Source: Pseudomonadota bacterium
Lineage (GTDB): Bacteria; Desulfobacterota; Binatia; Binatales; Binataceae
Assembly: GCA_021324885.1 (NCBI GenBank)
Contig: JAJPIF010000026.1
Location: 1 to 64,000, forward strand
Length of the DNA: 64,000 bases
Direction of reading: 5' to 3'
The position numbers were made by a program, and so were the translations under genes. Under the pieces are notes generated by a model that was given only the letters and a program-made list of their open reading frames with translations, searched no databases and was not told where the DNA came from. Positions 30,993 through 40,841 of this stretch are shown here, in pieces (the stretch's first letter is position 1; every line of letters begins with the position of its first letter).

Positions 30993-32303
30993 ATGACTCA
31001 ACTCGAAGCCGCACGTAAGGGTCTTGTCACTCAAGAAATGATTGAAGTCGCGGAGGACGAGGGACTTGAGCCCACGCAAGTGCGCGACCTTGTCGCCACC
31101 GGCGAAGTTGTGATCCCACACAATATCCATCATCGTTTCCGCGCGATCGGCATCGGCAAAAACCTGCGCACCAAGGTCAACGCAAACCTGGGCGCCTCCA
31201 ATTTCCATCAGTTGCTCGAAGAGGAAATCGAGAAACTCTACACCGCGATCCGTTTCGGCGCCGACTCGGTGATGGATCTGTCAACCGGCACCGACCTGGA
31301 CAAAATCCGCACCGAGATGATCTCGCGCGCTCCCGTGATGCTGGGGACGGTGCCGATCTATCAGGTCGCCTCCGAAGCCTCGATCATGGAACTCAGCGCC
31401 GACTTCTTCCTCGAAGTGATCGAGCGCCAGGCCCGCCAGGGAGTGGATTACATGACGCTGCATTGCGGCGTCACTCGCGACAGCGTGCGGCGTCTGCGCG
31501 GCCATGAGCGTATCGAAGGAATCGTATCGCGTGGCGGCGCTCTACTGGCGGCATGGATCGAGCGCACCGGCAACGAAAATCCGCTGTACGAGCATTTCGA
31601 TCGCGTGTGCGAGATCCTGCGCGAGCACGACGTCACGATTTCGCTGGGCGACGGTTTGCGTCCCGGCGCAACCGGCGACGCCACCGACCGCGGTCAGCTC
31701 GCCGAATTGCTGGTGCTGGGTGAACTGACCCAGCGTGCCCGCCAGCTCGGCGTGCAGGTAATGATCGAAGGACCAGGGCACGTTCCGCTCGATCAGATCG
31801 AAGCCAATGTGAAGCTGGAAAAGCGGATTTGCGGGGGAGCGCCGTTCTACGTGCTGGGTCCGCTGACCTGCGACGTGGCTCCCGGCTACGATCATATCAC
31901 GGGGGCGATCGGCGGTGCGATTGCGTCCGCGGCGGGTACCGACTTCCTGTGCTACGTCACGCCGGCGGAGCATCTGCGCCTGCCGACGATCGACGACGTA
32001 CGCGAGGGTGTGATCGCAACTCGCATCGCGGCTCATTCCGGCGACCTGGTCAAGGGCGTGCGGGCGGCCAAGGTCTGGAACGACCAGATGTCGCGTTTCC
32101 GTAAAGCGCTGAATTGGGAAGGGATGTACGCGATGGCGATGGATCCGGACAAGGCGCGCCGCTACAAGGAAGAGAGCGAGGCCGCCGGCTCCAACGTCTG
32201 CACGATGTGCGGATCGCTGTGCTCGATCAACGTCGATAACGCCTCGATAAAGTTTGTCCGCAAGCAGGCGGAAGCTGCCGAGCAGGTTCATGCCGCCTCG
32301 TAA
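30993..32303 (+). CDS. thiC: Phosphomethylpyrimidine synthase ThiC
   Basis: ADSVMDLSTGTDLDKIRTEMISRAPVMLGTVPIYQ; MIEGPGHVPLDQIEANV; C-terminal CTMCGSLCSIN; short 436-aa form. Confidence 0.93.
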   Translation: MTQLEAARKGLVTQEMIEVAEDEGLEPTQVRDLVATGEVVIPHNIHHRFRAIGIGKNLRTKVNANLGASNFHQLLEEEIEKLYTAIRFGADSVMDLSTGTDLDKIRTEMISRAPVMLGTVPIYQVASEASIMELSADFFLEVIERQARQGVDYMTLHCGVTRDSVRRLRGHERIEGIVSRGGALLAAWIERTGNENPLYEHFDRVCEILREHDVTISLGDGLRPGATGDATDRGQLAELLVLGELTQRARQLGVQVMIEGPGHVPLDQIEANVKLEKRICGGAPFYVLGPLTCDVAPGYDHITGAIGGAIASAAGTDFLCYVTPAEHLRLPTIDDVREGVIATRIAAHSGDLVKGVRAAKVWNDQMSRFRKALNWEGMYAMAMDPDKARRYKEESEAAGSNVCTMCGSLCSINVDNASIKFVRKQAEAAEQVHAAS

Positions 32304-32772
32304 CGGGCTGGATATCGGCGACGCTGCTCCCGCCGACCTCACGCTTTCCGACCAGGGGGGTGCGCCTGTGCGTCTGGCGGATTTTCGCGGCTGCGTCGTC
32401 GTGCTGTACTTCTATCCGGCTGACGACACGCCCGGATGCACGGTCGAGGGCAGGGAGTTCCGCGACCTTCACGATCAGTTCGCGGCGCTGGATTGCGTCG
32501 TGATCGGCGTCAGCGTCGATTCCGTCGATTCGCACCGGAAGTTTGCGCAAAAGCATGCTTTGCCGTTCCTGCTGCTGTCCGACGGCGATGGCCGGATGGC
32601 GCAGGCGTTCGGTGTATTGCGCGAAGGTATCGCCGATCGGACGACCTTCGTCATTGACCGCGACCTGCGCGTGCGCGGGCGTTTCGACCAGGTGAAGCCG
32701 CGCGGGCACGCCCAGCAGGTGCTCGAATTCGTCCGCGCTCTGCTCGAATCGCACCGGATGCTCGGCGGCTGA
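32290..32772 (+). CDS. Peroxiredoxin (Bcp/AhpC-TSA family)
   Basis: GDAAPADLTLSDQGG...YFYPADDTPGCTVEGREFRD; start overlaps thiC by 14 nt. Confidence 0.9.
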   Translation: MPPRNGLDIGDAAPADLTLSDQGGAPVRLADFRGCVVVLYFYPADDTPGCTVEGREFRDLHDQFAALDCVVIGVSVDSVDSHRKFAQKHALPFLLLSDGDGRMAQAFGVLREGIADRTTFVIDRDLRVRGRFDQVKPRGHAQQVLEFVRALLESHRMLGG

Positions 32773-32875
32773 CCCGCGTCTGGCCGCGCATAAGTCAGCG
32801 GGCGAGCCCTGTGCATCGCGTCGAGTCGGCTTAACCGCTAAAATAGGCGTGTGCCGCGGAGGTCATTGAGAATTT

Positions 32876-34111
32876 ATGGCCAGGACATCAAAGAGCCTCC
32901 TGGATGAGGCTCGCTCGTCGATCAAGCAAATCAGCGCGGAAGAAGCGCGCGAATTGATGAAGAAGGGCGCCGTCGTAGTGGATGTGCGTGAAAGCGACGA
33001 ATGGCGCCAGGGGCACATCCCCGAAGCGCTATTTATCCCGCGCGGTTTCCTCGAGCTGCGGGTGGAGGAAAAAGTCCCGGACCACAAAGCTCCCGTTATT
33101 CTCCAATGCGCTTCGGGAACGCGCTCGCTTCTGGCCGCGCGCACGCTGCGCGAGATGGGTTACGAAAATCTCTTCAACCTCAACGGCGGGTTCAACGCCT
33201 GGAAGGACAAGGGTTTCCCCTGGGTCGCGGATCGGCAGTTTAAACCCGATGAGCTGACCCGCTACTCGCGCCATTTCCTGATTCCCGAGGTGGGCGAGAA
33301 GGGACAAGCCAAACTGCTCGACGCCAAGGTTCTGCTGCTGGGCGCCGGCGCTTTGGGCTCGCCTTCGGGAATGTACCTGGCGGCGGCCGGTGTCGGCACC
33401 ATCGGGTTTGTGGATTTCGATGTTGTAGATCTCTCCAATCTGCAGCGCCAGATCATCCATACCACCGACCGGGTGGGCGAGCTCAAGACGGAGTCGGCGC
33501 GCAAGACGCTCAACGCGATCAATCCGGGCGTCAAGGTGGTTGCGCACAATGTCCATCTCAATTCCGAAAACGTGATGGACATAATCCGCGACTACGACGT
33601 GATTGTGAACTGCTCGGACAACTTCCCGACCCGCTATCTAATCAACGATGCCTGTGTGTTTGCGAAAAAGCCGCTGGTCGACGGCGCGATCTTCCAGTTC
33701 GAAGGCAACGCGACGGTCTTCTATCCGGATAAAGGCGGCCCATGCTACCGATGCCTTTACCCGGAGCCGCCGCCGCCCGGGATGGCGCCGTCGTGCGCCG
33801 AGGCCGGGGTGCTCGGAGTGCTGCCGGGGCTGATCGGATCGATCGAGGCGCTCGAAGCTATCAAGCTGATACTGGGGGCGGGCAAGCCGCTGATCGGCAC
33901 GATGGTTTACTTCGACACGCTGTCGGATCGGGATTATGTCCGTCTGATGCGCATCAAGCGCGACCCGCAGTGCCCGGTCTGCAGCGATCACCCGACTCAA
34001 ACCAGGCTTATCGATTACGAGGCTTTCTGCGGGCTTGCGGCCAACGGTGTCTCGGTTAACGGCGATACGGCCATGACCAATGAGCCGATCCAGGCGTCCA
34101 CTCAGTCCTGA
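32876..34111 (+). CDS. N-terminal rhodanese + MoeB/ThiF-type adenylyltransferase
   Basis: VVDVRESDEWRQGHIPEA...LQCASGTRS (rhodanese); RYSRHFLIPEVGEKGQAKLLDAKVLLLGAGALGSPSGMYLAAAGVGTIGFVDFDVVDLSNLQRQI (ThiF/MoeB). Confidence 0.92.
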   Translation: MARTSKSLLDEARSSIKQISAEEARELMKKGAVVVDVRESDEWRQGHIPEALFIPRGFLELRVEEKVPDHKAPVILQCASGTRSLLAARTLREMGYENLFNLNGGFNAWKDKGFPWVADRQFKPDELTRYSRHFLIPEVGEKGQAKLLDAKVLLLGAGALGSPSGMYLAAAGVGTIGFVDFDVVDLSNLQRQIIHTTDRVGELKTESARKTLNAINPGVKVVAHNVHLNSENVMDIIRDYDVIVNCSDNFPTRYLINDACVFAKKPLVDGAIFQFEGNATVFYPDKGGPCYRCLYPEPPPPGMAPSCAEAGVLGVLPGLIGSIEALEAIKLILGAGKPLIGTMVYFDTLSDRDYVRLMRIKRDPQCPVCSDHPTQTRLIDYEAFCGLAANGVSVNGDTAMTNEPIQASTQS

Positions 34112-34180
34112 AACTGGGCTGGCGCAGCAGAAGACCGACGATATTGCCAATGGCGGGCGGCCGGTAGGCAGAGGACCAGG

Positions 34181-34864
34181 ATGGCGCTGGGGCCTTTTCA
34201 GGTGGCTGAGAGATTGCTTGACGGGACCCGCAAACGTGGCATCGCGCTGCTGATGCGCCATGGCGAGACCGCCTGGAATCGCGAGGGCCGCGTGATGGGC
34301 CGTCAGCCGGTAGAGCTTGACGCCGAGGGCCGGTCGCAGGTCGAATTGGCAATTCCGCTGGCGCGCCAGTTGCAACCTGAACTGATCATCTCAAGCCCGC
34401 TGTTGCGCGCGTTTCAGTCGGCGGAGATAATCGCGCGCGGCGTGGGCCGAATTGAAATCCTGATCGACGAGCGCCTTGAAGAAGTGCGCTACGGCGCGTG
34501 GGAAGGCAAGACCTATCATCAGCTGGTCAAGGACGAGAGTTACATCAATTACCGCAAGGCGCCGCTGGAGAGTTCAACCCCCGGCGGCGAAACTATCCGC
34601 GACGTGCAGGAGCGGGGGGTGGCCGCCGTCGACGCCGCGATTATGGCGCATCGCGGTAAGCGCCTGCTGTTCGTCTCGCACGGCGACATTATTCGCACGG
34701 TCCTGTGCCACTACATGCGGCTGGACCTCAAGCATTTTCATCGCCTGCGCGTGGACAACGCGACCTTTTCCGCGATCGAAGTCAGCGACGATTTCGCCGA
34801 AGTCAAATTTCTCAACCTGCTCCCCGACTCGCAACGCGCCTTCCGCTCGCCCTTTCCGAAGTAG
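34181..34864 (+). CDS. Histidine phosphatase (phosphoglycerate mutase-like) family
   Basis: ALLMRHGETAWNREGR; EEVRYGAWEGKTY; FVSHGDIIRTVL. Confidence 0.92.
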   Translation: MALGPFQVAERLLDGTRKRGIALLMRHGETAWNREGRVMGRQPVELDAEGRSQVELAIPLARQLQPELIISSPLLRAFQSAEIIARGVGRIEILIDERLEEVRYGAWEGKTYHQLVKDESYINYRKAPLESSTPGGETIRDVQERGVAAVDAAIMAHRGKRLLFVSHGDIIRTVLCHYMRLDLKHFHRLRVDNATFSAIEVSDDFAEVKFLNLLPDSQRAFRSPFPK

Positions 34865-34991
34865 AGAGTTATACCGTCTATAAGTCCTCGGGTCTCAGGC
34901 TGGTCGCGCGGGCCAGTCGTGGCCGGCGCCGCAGGACCGGTTTCCTCGTCGGGGAGGGCGAATGATGGCTCAGGGCGTCCTGGGCGGCATG

Positions 34992-35023
34992 TAAAGGAAA
35001 GCATCCATCTTCTAACCAGGGCG
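34992..35023. repeat. Dispersed intergenic repeat, partial copy C
   Basis: taaaggaaagcatccatcttctaaccagggcg matches the core of copies A and B. Confidence 0.5.
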
Positions 35024-35186
35024 CCATGTGCCGCTGCTCCGGGAAGCGCCGGCATCACAGAACTTGCCCATCAGACTCGCGCTCGATCTCGATTTCGCGT
35101 ATCACGGAAATCCTGGCACTTGCCAAACCGGAACCGCGGAAGTTGCCTAACCTGGCTTCGGAACTCCGGCGACGTTCTTTCTGACG

Positions 35187-35735
35187 ATGGAGGATCACCA
35201 TGGTGCGTACGCGACCACAACATGTGCTGAGCCACTTCAAGGTGCTGGACTGACGGAGTATCTGTCGGGGCCGATGTTGACGCGGATCATGGCCGAGATG
35301 GGCGCCGAGGTGATCAAAATCGAGCCGCCCGGCGGCGACAGGACGCGCCAGACGCCGTGGGTGAAGAATGGCCGCAGCGCCTATAACGTGCAGCAAAACC
35401 GCAGCAAAAAAAGCGTCTGCGTCGATCTGAAGAATCCGGCGGGGGTCGCGCTGGTCAAGCAACAGCTGCCCAAAGTTGATGTATTGGTTGAGAATTTTGC
35501 GCCTGGCGTAATCCAGCGCCTGGGACTCGGCTACAAAACCGTCAAGTCGATTAACCCCTCGATCGTAATGTGCTCGATCTCCAGTTTCGGTCAGAGCGGG
35601 CCGCTGGCTTCCAAGGTCGGCTTCGACTTTGTCGCGGCGTCTTACGCCGGGGTGATCAACATGATGGGATTTCCCGACGGGCCGCCGATCATGCCTGGCC
35701 TTTCCCTGGGCGATTCGCTGGCGGCGATCACCGGC
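35187..35735 (+). pseudogene. Frameshifted, 3'-truncated family III CoA-transferase
   Basis: LSHFKVLD in one frame, then LTEYLSGPMLTRIMAEMGAEVIKIEPPGGD in another (likely 1-nt deletion near 35251); homology ends near 35735. Confidence 0.75.
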
Positions 35736-35962
35736 GTCGGCGCCGATTGCATGATGGGCGTGCCGGCTTGGGGACTGCCGAAAATCAGCAGCTTGGCCGG
35801 GAGCATCTTCATCCCGACTTTGGCGGCTTCGCCGCTGTGGTCAACCAACGCGAAGAGCGTAACTCCTTTTTGCGCGAGAATCCGCTTGAGCCGCTCCACG
35901 GTCTGGTCCACGGTGTGTTTGCTGCGTGTGCTAACGATGCCCTCAGCCTGGTTGGGCGCCAT
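35735..35962 (-). pseudogene. 3'-truncated DUF302 domain protein
   Basis: MAPNQAEGIVSTRSKHTVDQTVERLKRILAQKGVTLFALVDHSGEAAKVGMKMLPAKLLIFGSPQAGTPIMQSAPT, then runs antisense into the CoA-transferase remnant; AAGGAG RBS. Confidence 0.72.
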
Positions 35963-36056
35963 GACCTTCTCCTTGACCCGCTTGAAGGCGGACGATTTGA
36001 ACGCGAAGTTCTCGCTGGTGAAATCTTAGCGCCGGTGCGTTAAGGAAGAGAGTGGC

Positions 36057-36434
36057 ATGATGGAAAATCGCGGGGCACTTCCCAGTGACTATATGGCCGC
36101 GGAACGCACATTTCTTGCGTGGATTCGCACAGGTCTGGCCCTGATGGGCTTCGGTTTCGTGGTTGCGCGCTTCGGCTTGTTCTTGCGCGAACTCGCGCAA
36201 ACTACAAACATGCGCAAGTTCGAAACCAACGGCGTCTCGCTGTTGATTGGAACCGCTCTTTTGCTGACCGGCGCAACGGTCAATATCGCCGCCACGTTCA
36301 GCCATGTCAGGCTGATTGCCAGGCTCAACCGCGGCGAAGCGGTTTTGGGGCCGTCCGGCACCGCAATCGCGGTCGCTTTAGGCCTGTCCGCGCTCGGGCT
36401 GGCGCTCGCCGCTTACCTCGTTTGGGTAGGCTAG
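36057..36434 (+). CDS. YidH/DUF202 family membrane protein
   Basis: DYMAAERTFLAWIRTGLALMGFGFVVARFGLFLREL. Confidence 0.88.
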   Translation: MMENRGALPSDYMAAERTFLAWIRTGLALMGFGFVVARFGLFLRELAQTTNMRKFETNGVSLLIGTALLLTGATVNIAATFSHVRLIARLNRGEAVLGPSGTAIAVALGLSALGLALAAYLVWVG

Positions 36435-36607
36435 TTCATGGAGGTGGCGCTCAACCTTATTCGCCGAATGGATCTCGTTGGTCCGTTCTTTGCCCTGTGG
36501 GAACGCGGCCAACTCGCCCGTCCACCTGTCGATGTGGTCGGTGTTGAATCGCCCAGGCGCGAGTCCAAAGATGAGGGCGGGCGGAGGGCCTGCGCCGGAC
36601 CGGCAGG

Positions 36608-36722
36608 TTGAGAAAAAAGGATTTTCCGCAACCTGCCCCCACTCTAATCTCCCCCGGAGGGAGTAAAGGAAAAGCAGCCATCTTTTAACCAGAGTGCGGA
36701 ACGCAGCTTTTAGATGAAGGCG
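36608..36722. repeat. Dispersed intergenic repeat, copy B
   Basis: gcaggttg..caacctgc, ctcccccggagggag, taaaggaaaagcagccatcttttaacc, gtgcggaacgcag; aligns with copy A. Confidence 0.7.
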
Positions 36723-36912
36723 CCGCCCGTCTTTTGTCCGCACCCTGTAAGGGCTCTGATGCCGGCCGTATGCATGACGCCGCAGAAGTTCGAATATACT
36801 AAATTGGCAATGCGAGATTCGCTATGGCGTCCAACCATTTCCCACCACTGCTCCGCGGCCATCTGATGGGCGGCTGCTCCAATTCGAACAGGAGAAAGCG
36901 GAGTTTTGTGCA

Positions 36913-37557
36913 ATGAGCCTGCGCGGGCTATTCGGATCCTTCCGGCGGCCGGCCTCCAAAGCGGAGCCTGTGGCCGCTAGCACGCAGCTTGAGTGGGTCG
37001 TCGTCGGGTTGGGCAATCCCGACGATAGATATCGCCGTTCCCGACACAACCTCGGCTTCATGGCGCTGGACCGGTTGGCCGCACGCCATGGCGTCACGTT
37101 GGATCAGCGCCGCTTCAAGGCTCATCTGGGGCGCTGCGAGATCGGGGGTCATAAAGTGATTTTAGGCCAGCCGCAAACCTACATGAACCTGAGCGGCGAG
37201 GCAGTGGCGCCGCTGCTTGGCTATTTCAAAATCGAACCGGCCCGCCTGATCGTAATCCATGATGAACTCGATCTGCCGGCGGGCGCCGTACGCGTAAAGC
37301 GCGGCGGCGGCCATGCCGGTAACAACGGCATCCGGTCGATCATCGATGCGCTCGGGCACGGCGGCTTCGTGCGGGTCAGAATCGGAATCGGCCGCCCGCC
37401 CGCGGGACACGATGCTATCGGATACGTGCTTCAGCCGCTTAAGCCGGAGGAACTGGAGGTTTTCGATTCGGCAATCGAGCGGGCAGCCGATGCGGCCGAA
37501 GAAATTATCCAGTCGGGCGTCGAGCGCGCGATGAACAAATTCAATCAGCGCGGTTGA
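36913..37557 (+). CDS. pth: Peptidyl-tRNA hydrolase
   Basis: VVGLGNPDDRYRRSRHNLGFMALDRLA; QPQTYMNLSGEAV; VIHDELDLPAGAVRVKRGGGHAGNNGIRSI. Confidence 0.96.
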   Translation: MSLRGLFGSFRRPASKAEPVAASTQLEWVVVGLGNPDDRYRRSRHNLGFMALDRLAARHGVTLDQRRFKAHLGRCEIGGHKVILGQPQTYMNLSGEAVAPLLGYFKIEPARLIVIHDELDLPAGAVRVKRGGGHAGNNGIRSIIDALGHGGFVRVRIGIGRPPAGHDAIGYVLQPLKPEELEVFDSAIERAADAAEEIIQSGVERAMNKFNQRG

Positions 37558-37620
37558 GTCGCAGGATTCAAGCGGTCGCAACTTTCCCCATCGCTCTCAC
37601 CCGGCTATGTTCAAAAGCAC

Positions 37621-38805
37621 GTGGAAAAGGAACAGGCACAGGAATTGATGCGGCGGCTGGGCCGGCGCGCGGTCGAGATCATTTCCCCGGCGGAGTTGAG
37701 CGCCAAGCTCGCCGACAACCGCCCTTTACGAATCAAGCTGGGGATGGACCCGACCGCGCCGGACCTCCATCTGGGACATACGATCACGCTCAAGGCGATG
37801 CGCGATTTTCAGGCCGCCGGCCATACCGTGGTCTTTCTGGTCGGAGACTTTACCGCCGCCATCGGCGACCCCTCAGGACGTTCGGAAACCCGCAAGCCCC
37901 TGGACCGCCAACAAATCGAGAGCAACGCCGAGACCTACAAGCGCCAAGTGTTCAAGATCCTCGATCCGCAGCGCACCGAAATCCGCTTTAACAGCGAATG
38001 GATGGACCAAATCGGTCTGCGCGAGTTGATCAGGATCGCCGCCCATGTCAGCGTTGCCCGGCTGCTGGAGCGAGACGATTTCGAAAAACGGCTCGCAACC
38101 GAGCAACCTCTGTTTCTGCACGAACTGCTCTATCCGCTTATCCAGGGCTACGATTCGGTGGCTATCCGGGCCGACGTCGAACTGGGCGGCACCGATCAGA
38201 AGTTCAATATGCTGCTGGGACGCGAGTTGCAGCGCGCCTGGGGCCAGCCGCCGCAAGTGGTGATAACGTTCCCGCTGCTTGAAGGGCTGGACGGCGTCCG
38301 CAAGATGTCGAAATCACTGGGCAACTACGTGGGCGTCACTGAAGCGCCCCAGGAGATGTTCGGCAAGCTGATGTCGCTCGACGACAAGCTGATGCTGCGG
38401 TATTACGAGCTGCTGACCGATGTCGATTCCGAACAGCTCGAATCGATCAAAACCGGCCGGATTCATCCGATGGAGGCCAAAAAGCGGCTGGCCGAATTGA
38501 TCGTCGATGAATACCACGGCGCGGATGCGGCGCGTACGGCCCGCGAGTACTTCGAAACTCGTTTCCAGCGCCGGGAGGTTCCCGCCGACGTTCCGGTATT
38601 CCGGTTGGCCGACGAGCTGTGGATTTGTGAGTTAATGAAACAGTTGAAGTTTGTCCCTTCCACCAACGAGGCGCGCCGTCTGGTCGGTCAGGGTGCTGTG
38701 CGCGTGGATGGGCAACCGGTCAGGGATGTCAATTTCCATTTCGTGCCCGGCCGCCATCGCCTGCTCGAAGTGGGCCGCCGCCGTATCGCTCGCATCGAGC
38801 GCTGA
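37621..38805 (+). CDS. tyrS: Tyrosyl-tRNA synthetase
   Basis: LRIKLGMDPTAPDLHLGHTITL; KMSKSLGNYV; C-terminal S4-like domain; GTG start. Confidence 0.95.
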   Translation: MEKEQAQELMRRLGRRAVEIISPAELSAKLADNRPLRIKLGMDPTAPDLHLGHTITLKAMRDFQAAGHTVVFLVGDFTAAIGDPSGRSETRKPLDRQQIESNAETYKRQVFKILDPQRTEIRFNSEWMDQIGLRELIRIAAHVSVARLLERDDFEKRLATEQPLFLHELLYPLIQGYDSVAIRADVELGGTDQKFNMLLGRELQRAWGQPPQVVITFPLLEGLDGVRKMSKSLGNYVGVTEAPQEMFGKLMSLDDKLMLRYYELLTDVDSEQLESIKTGRIHPMEAKKRLAELIVDEYHGADAARTAREYFETRFQRREVPADVPVFRLADELWICELMKQLKFVPSTNEARRLVGQGAVRVDGQPVRDVNFHFVPGRHRLLEVGRRRIARIER

Positions 38806-39013
38806 AGATTCATCGTTGCGATGCCGACTTTTGGACACATCGCTGTATCCGCCTTTCCCACAGGAACGACGAAACCGTGCAATTCTGACACAGAAGGAAG
38901 AACCTGCATGTTTTTCTTACACGGAAACGCCCACAAATTGTGGTGATTGTCGGGCACGAGAATTGCGTTACCTGTCCGCGCGCTTTTTCGCAACAAGAAA
39001 GAGCAGGGGACAG

Positions 39014-39439
39014 ATGAAAACCTATCAACCTCGTGTACCCGCCCCAACCGGTGGAGCTCTCCGGTTCGCCGCCGGTGTGATCGTGGGGGCGACATTGAGC
39101 TGTGCGCTTGCTTGGGGTGCGACCGTGGTCCGGCACGATGGAAACTTTTGGAAAGGCCTGAATAAACCGGATAAGATCGCGTATATAGACGGCTACGCCG
39201 ACGCGGCTCAGGTCAGTCTCGGCAAACTCGATCAGCTCAAAATCGCTGCCGGCATCTTTCATTGGAGGGGAGCCGATAAAATCCTCTCTCAAGTCGCGCG
39301 CGGCTTGGACGTTTCCGGCATCTCGGACAGCGATTTGGAGGCCTACCTGGACAAGATCTATCAGAACCCCCGCTACGGCGACTTTGACATATCCAACGCG
39401 ATCGACCTTGCCGTGATGCGCGGCGGCCAGGCCAAATAG
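39014..39439 (+). CDS. Hypothetical membrane-anchored/secreted protein
   Basis: 141 aa; MKTYQPRVPAPTGGALRFAAGVIVGATLSCALAWGATVV N-terminal TM/signal. Confidence 0.6.
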   Translation: MKTYQPRVPAPTGGALRFAAGVIVGATLSCALAWGATVVRHDGNFWKGLNKPDKIAYIDGYADAAQVSLGKLDQLKIAAGIFHWRGADKILSQVARGLDVSGISDSDLEAYLDKIYQNPRYGDFDISNAIDLAVMRGGQAK

Positions 39440-39454
39440 ACATCGCCCTTGATC

Positions 39455-39793
39455 TCAGAGTTGGTGGTTTACACTGGAGCCGCTGGATTTAACGTTCCAC
39501 AACGCAATCGAGCTGACCCACTCGGTATGTCCGGGGGCAGCCTCGCCGCCCTCGTGCCCGTGGACGTCCAGTATCTCATGCATTGTGGCCATTGCTTGCG
39601 CGTCGTCCACTACGGCTTCAAGCCTGATCCAAGGGATGTCCGTTGGACCACCGGAAGGATTTGGGTGGGCCAGTTCTGACCCTTTTGCGCCCTCGATCCT
39701 GAACAACGAGATCTCCCCGCATCCGTGATGCATCAACAAGTCGGTCACACTTTCCAGATAGTCGCGGGAGAGAATTGCCTCCAGCCTCTTCAT
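39455..39793 (-). CDS. PII-like (GlnB/ferredoxin-like fold) protein 1
   Basis: MKRLEAILSRDYLESVTDLLMHHGCGEISLFRIEGAKGSEL...WIRLEAVVDDAQAMATMHEILD; start reset from the ORF track. Confidence 0.65.
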   Translation of the reverse strand: MKRLEAILSRDYLESVTDLLMHHGCGEISLFRIEGAKGSELAHPNPSGGPTDIPWIRLEAVVDDAQAMATMHEILDVHGHEGGEAAPGHTEWVSSIALWNVKSSGSSVNHQL

Positions 39794-39827
39794 ATTTGTG
39801 GCTCCAATTCCACTGGCTTGGCCTGAA

Positions 39828-39843
39828 GGCATAAGACGTGCCG
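39828..39843 (-). promoter_or_regulatory. Sigma54-like promoter P1 (reads CGGCACGTCTTATGCC on - strand)
   Basis: GG-N10-GC; -12 GC lies about 36 nt upstream of the PII-like 1 ATG. Confidence 0.6.
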
Positions 39844-40069
39844 CACAGCAAGGCGCGCAAAATCGGAAGTTTTCGCGCTTGATGGCACCAGCGCTTTTCA
39901 GACTGCAACAAGAAGAAAGCAATTTAAAAACCTGCCGCGGACCTTATTTCCCTCCCGTAAAAGCCCGTTTAAGCCAGTGGATCGTGCGGTCTGACCGGCT
40001 GTTGTTGCAAAGCGAAATGCACCTGCGCGCCGTTGACGGAAAAAAGTCCAGTTTATAAGGCTTTTCCCC

Positions 40070-40085
40070 TGGCATGGCCGATGCT
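40070..40085 (+). promoter_or_regulatory. Sigma54-like element P2 TGGCATGGCCGATGCT
   Basis: GG-N10-GC, upstream of the truncated dapA. Confidence 0.45.
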
Positions 40086-40244
40086 TTACAGGTTTGGCGC
40101 GTCTTCAATTTTGAGGCGCATAGTTGCCATGGATTTTAGGAGTAAGTAGCTGTGGAAGAGGGCGACCCTACTTGTAGGCGTATTTCTCAATCAGTCAAAA
40201 CAGTTCTGAGCTTCAGGCATCCCAAAGACGCGCCCGGCCGTCCA

Positions 40245-40500
40245 ATGTTCACCGGATGTTTCACCGCGCTCATCACTCCGCTGCGCGACGGCAAGGTCGA
40301 TGAAGACGCCTTTCAGGCGCTGGTCGACCGGCAGATCAAAGAAGGAATCAGCGGTCTGGTTCCATGTGGGACCACCGGCGAATCGCCCACCCTAACCCCC
40401 AAAGAGCATACAACGCTAATTGAGCTCTGTGTCGAGGCTGCGGCCGAACGTGTTCCAGTGATTGCCGGCACCGGGTCCAACTCGACGTTGGAAACGATCG
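40245..40500 (+). pseudogene. dapA: dapA (4-hydroxy-tetrahydrodipicolinate synthase) N-terminal fragment
   Basis: [81 protein letters not shown], then homology stops. Confidence 0.82.
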
Positions 40501-40743
40501 GATTGTCTTCCGGCGAGGTCCGTCTGCCTCTATGCCTGATCAATAGAGTGACCCGCACCAAAGTTCGCAATGCGATGGCGCACGCCGGCCTGATTTCTGC
40601 CGAGCATGAGGCCGGGGCCATGGTCAACTGAAGATTGGGCATTTAGGTGTAATGTCTGTTCAATGCGCAATATTGTTAATGCAAAATGCACATCCATGCC
40701 CCTGTGAGTTACAGGTATAGTAGGTAATATCAATTATTCATTC

Positions 40744-40759
40744 TGGTACATTTAGTGCG
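40744..40759 (+). promoter_or_regulatory. Sigma54-like element P3 TGGTACATTTAGTGCG
   Basis: GG-N10-GC about 85 bp upstream of the PII-like 2 ATG; weaker match. Confidence 0.4.
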
Positions 40760-40841
40760 TTATCGGCGGAGGGGGCGGCGGCACGCAACGGTGGGTGGTG
40801 GAGGGTTCAGACCGCGCCCCCCTTTTTACAAGGAACAGTCT

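Noticed and set aside
24312-32850. Shared 14-mer TAACCGCTAAAATA at about 24315 and 32834
   Set aside because: A few identical 14-mers are expected by chance in 64 kb; no supporting context beyond being upstream of genes
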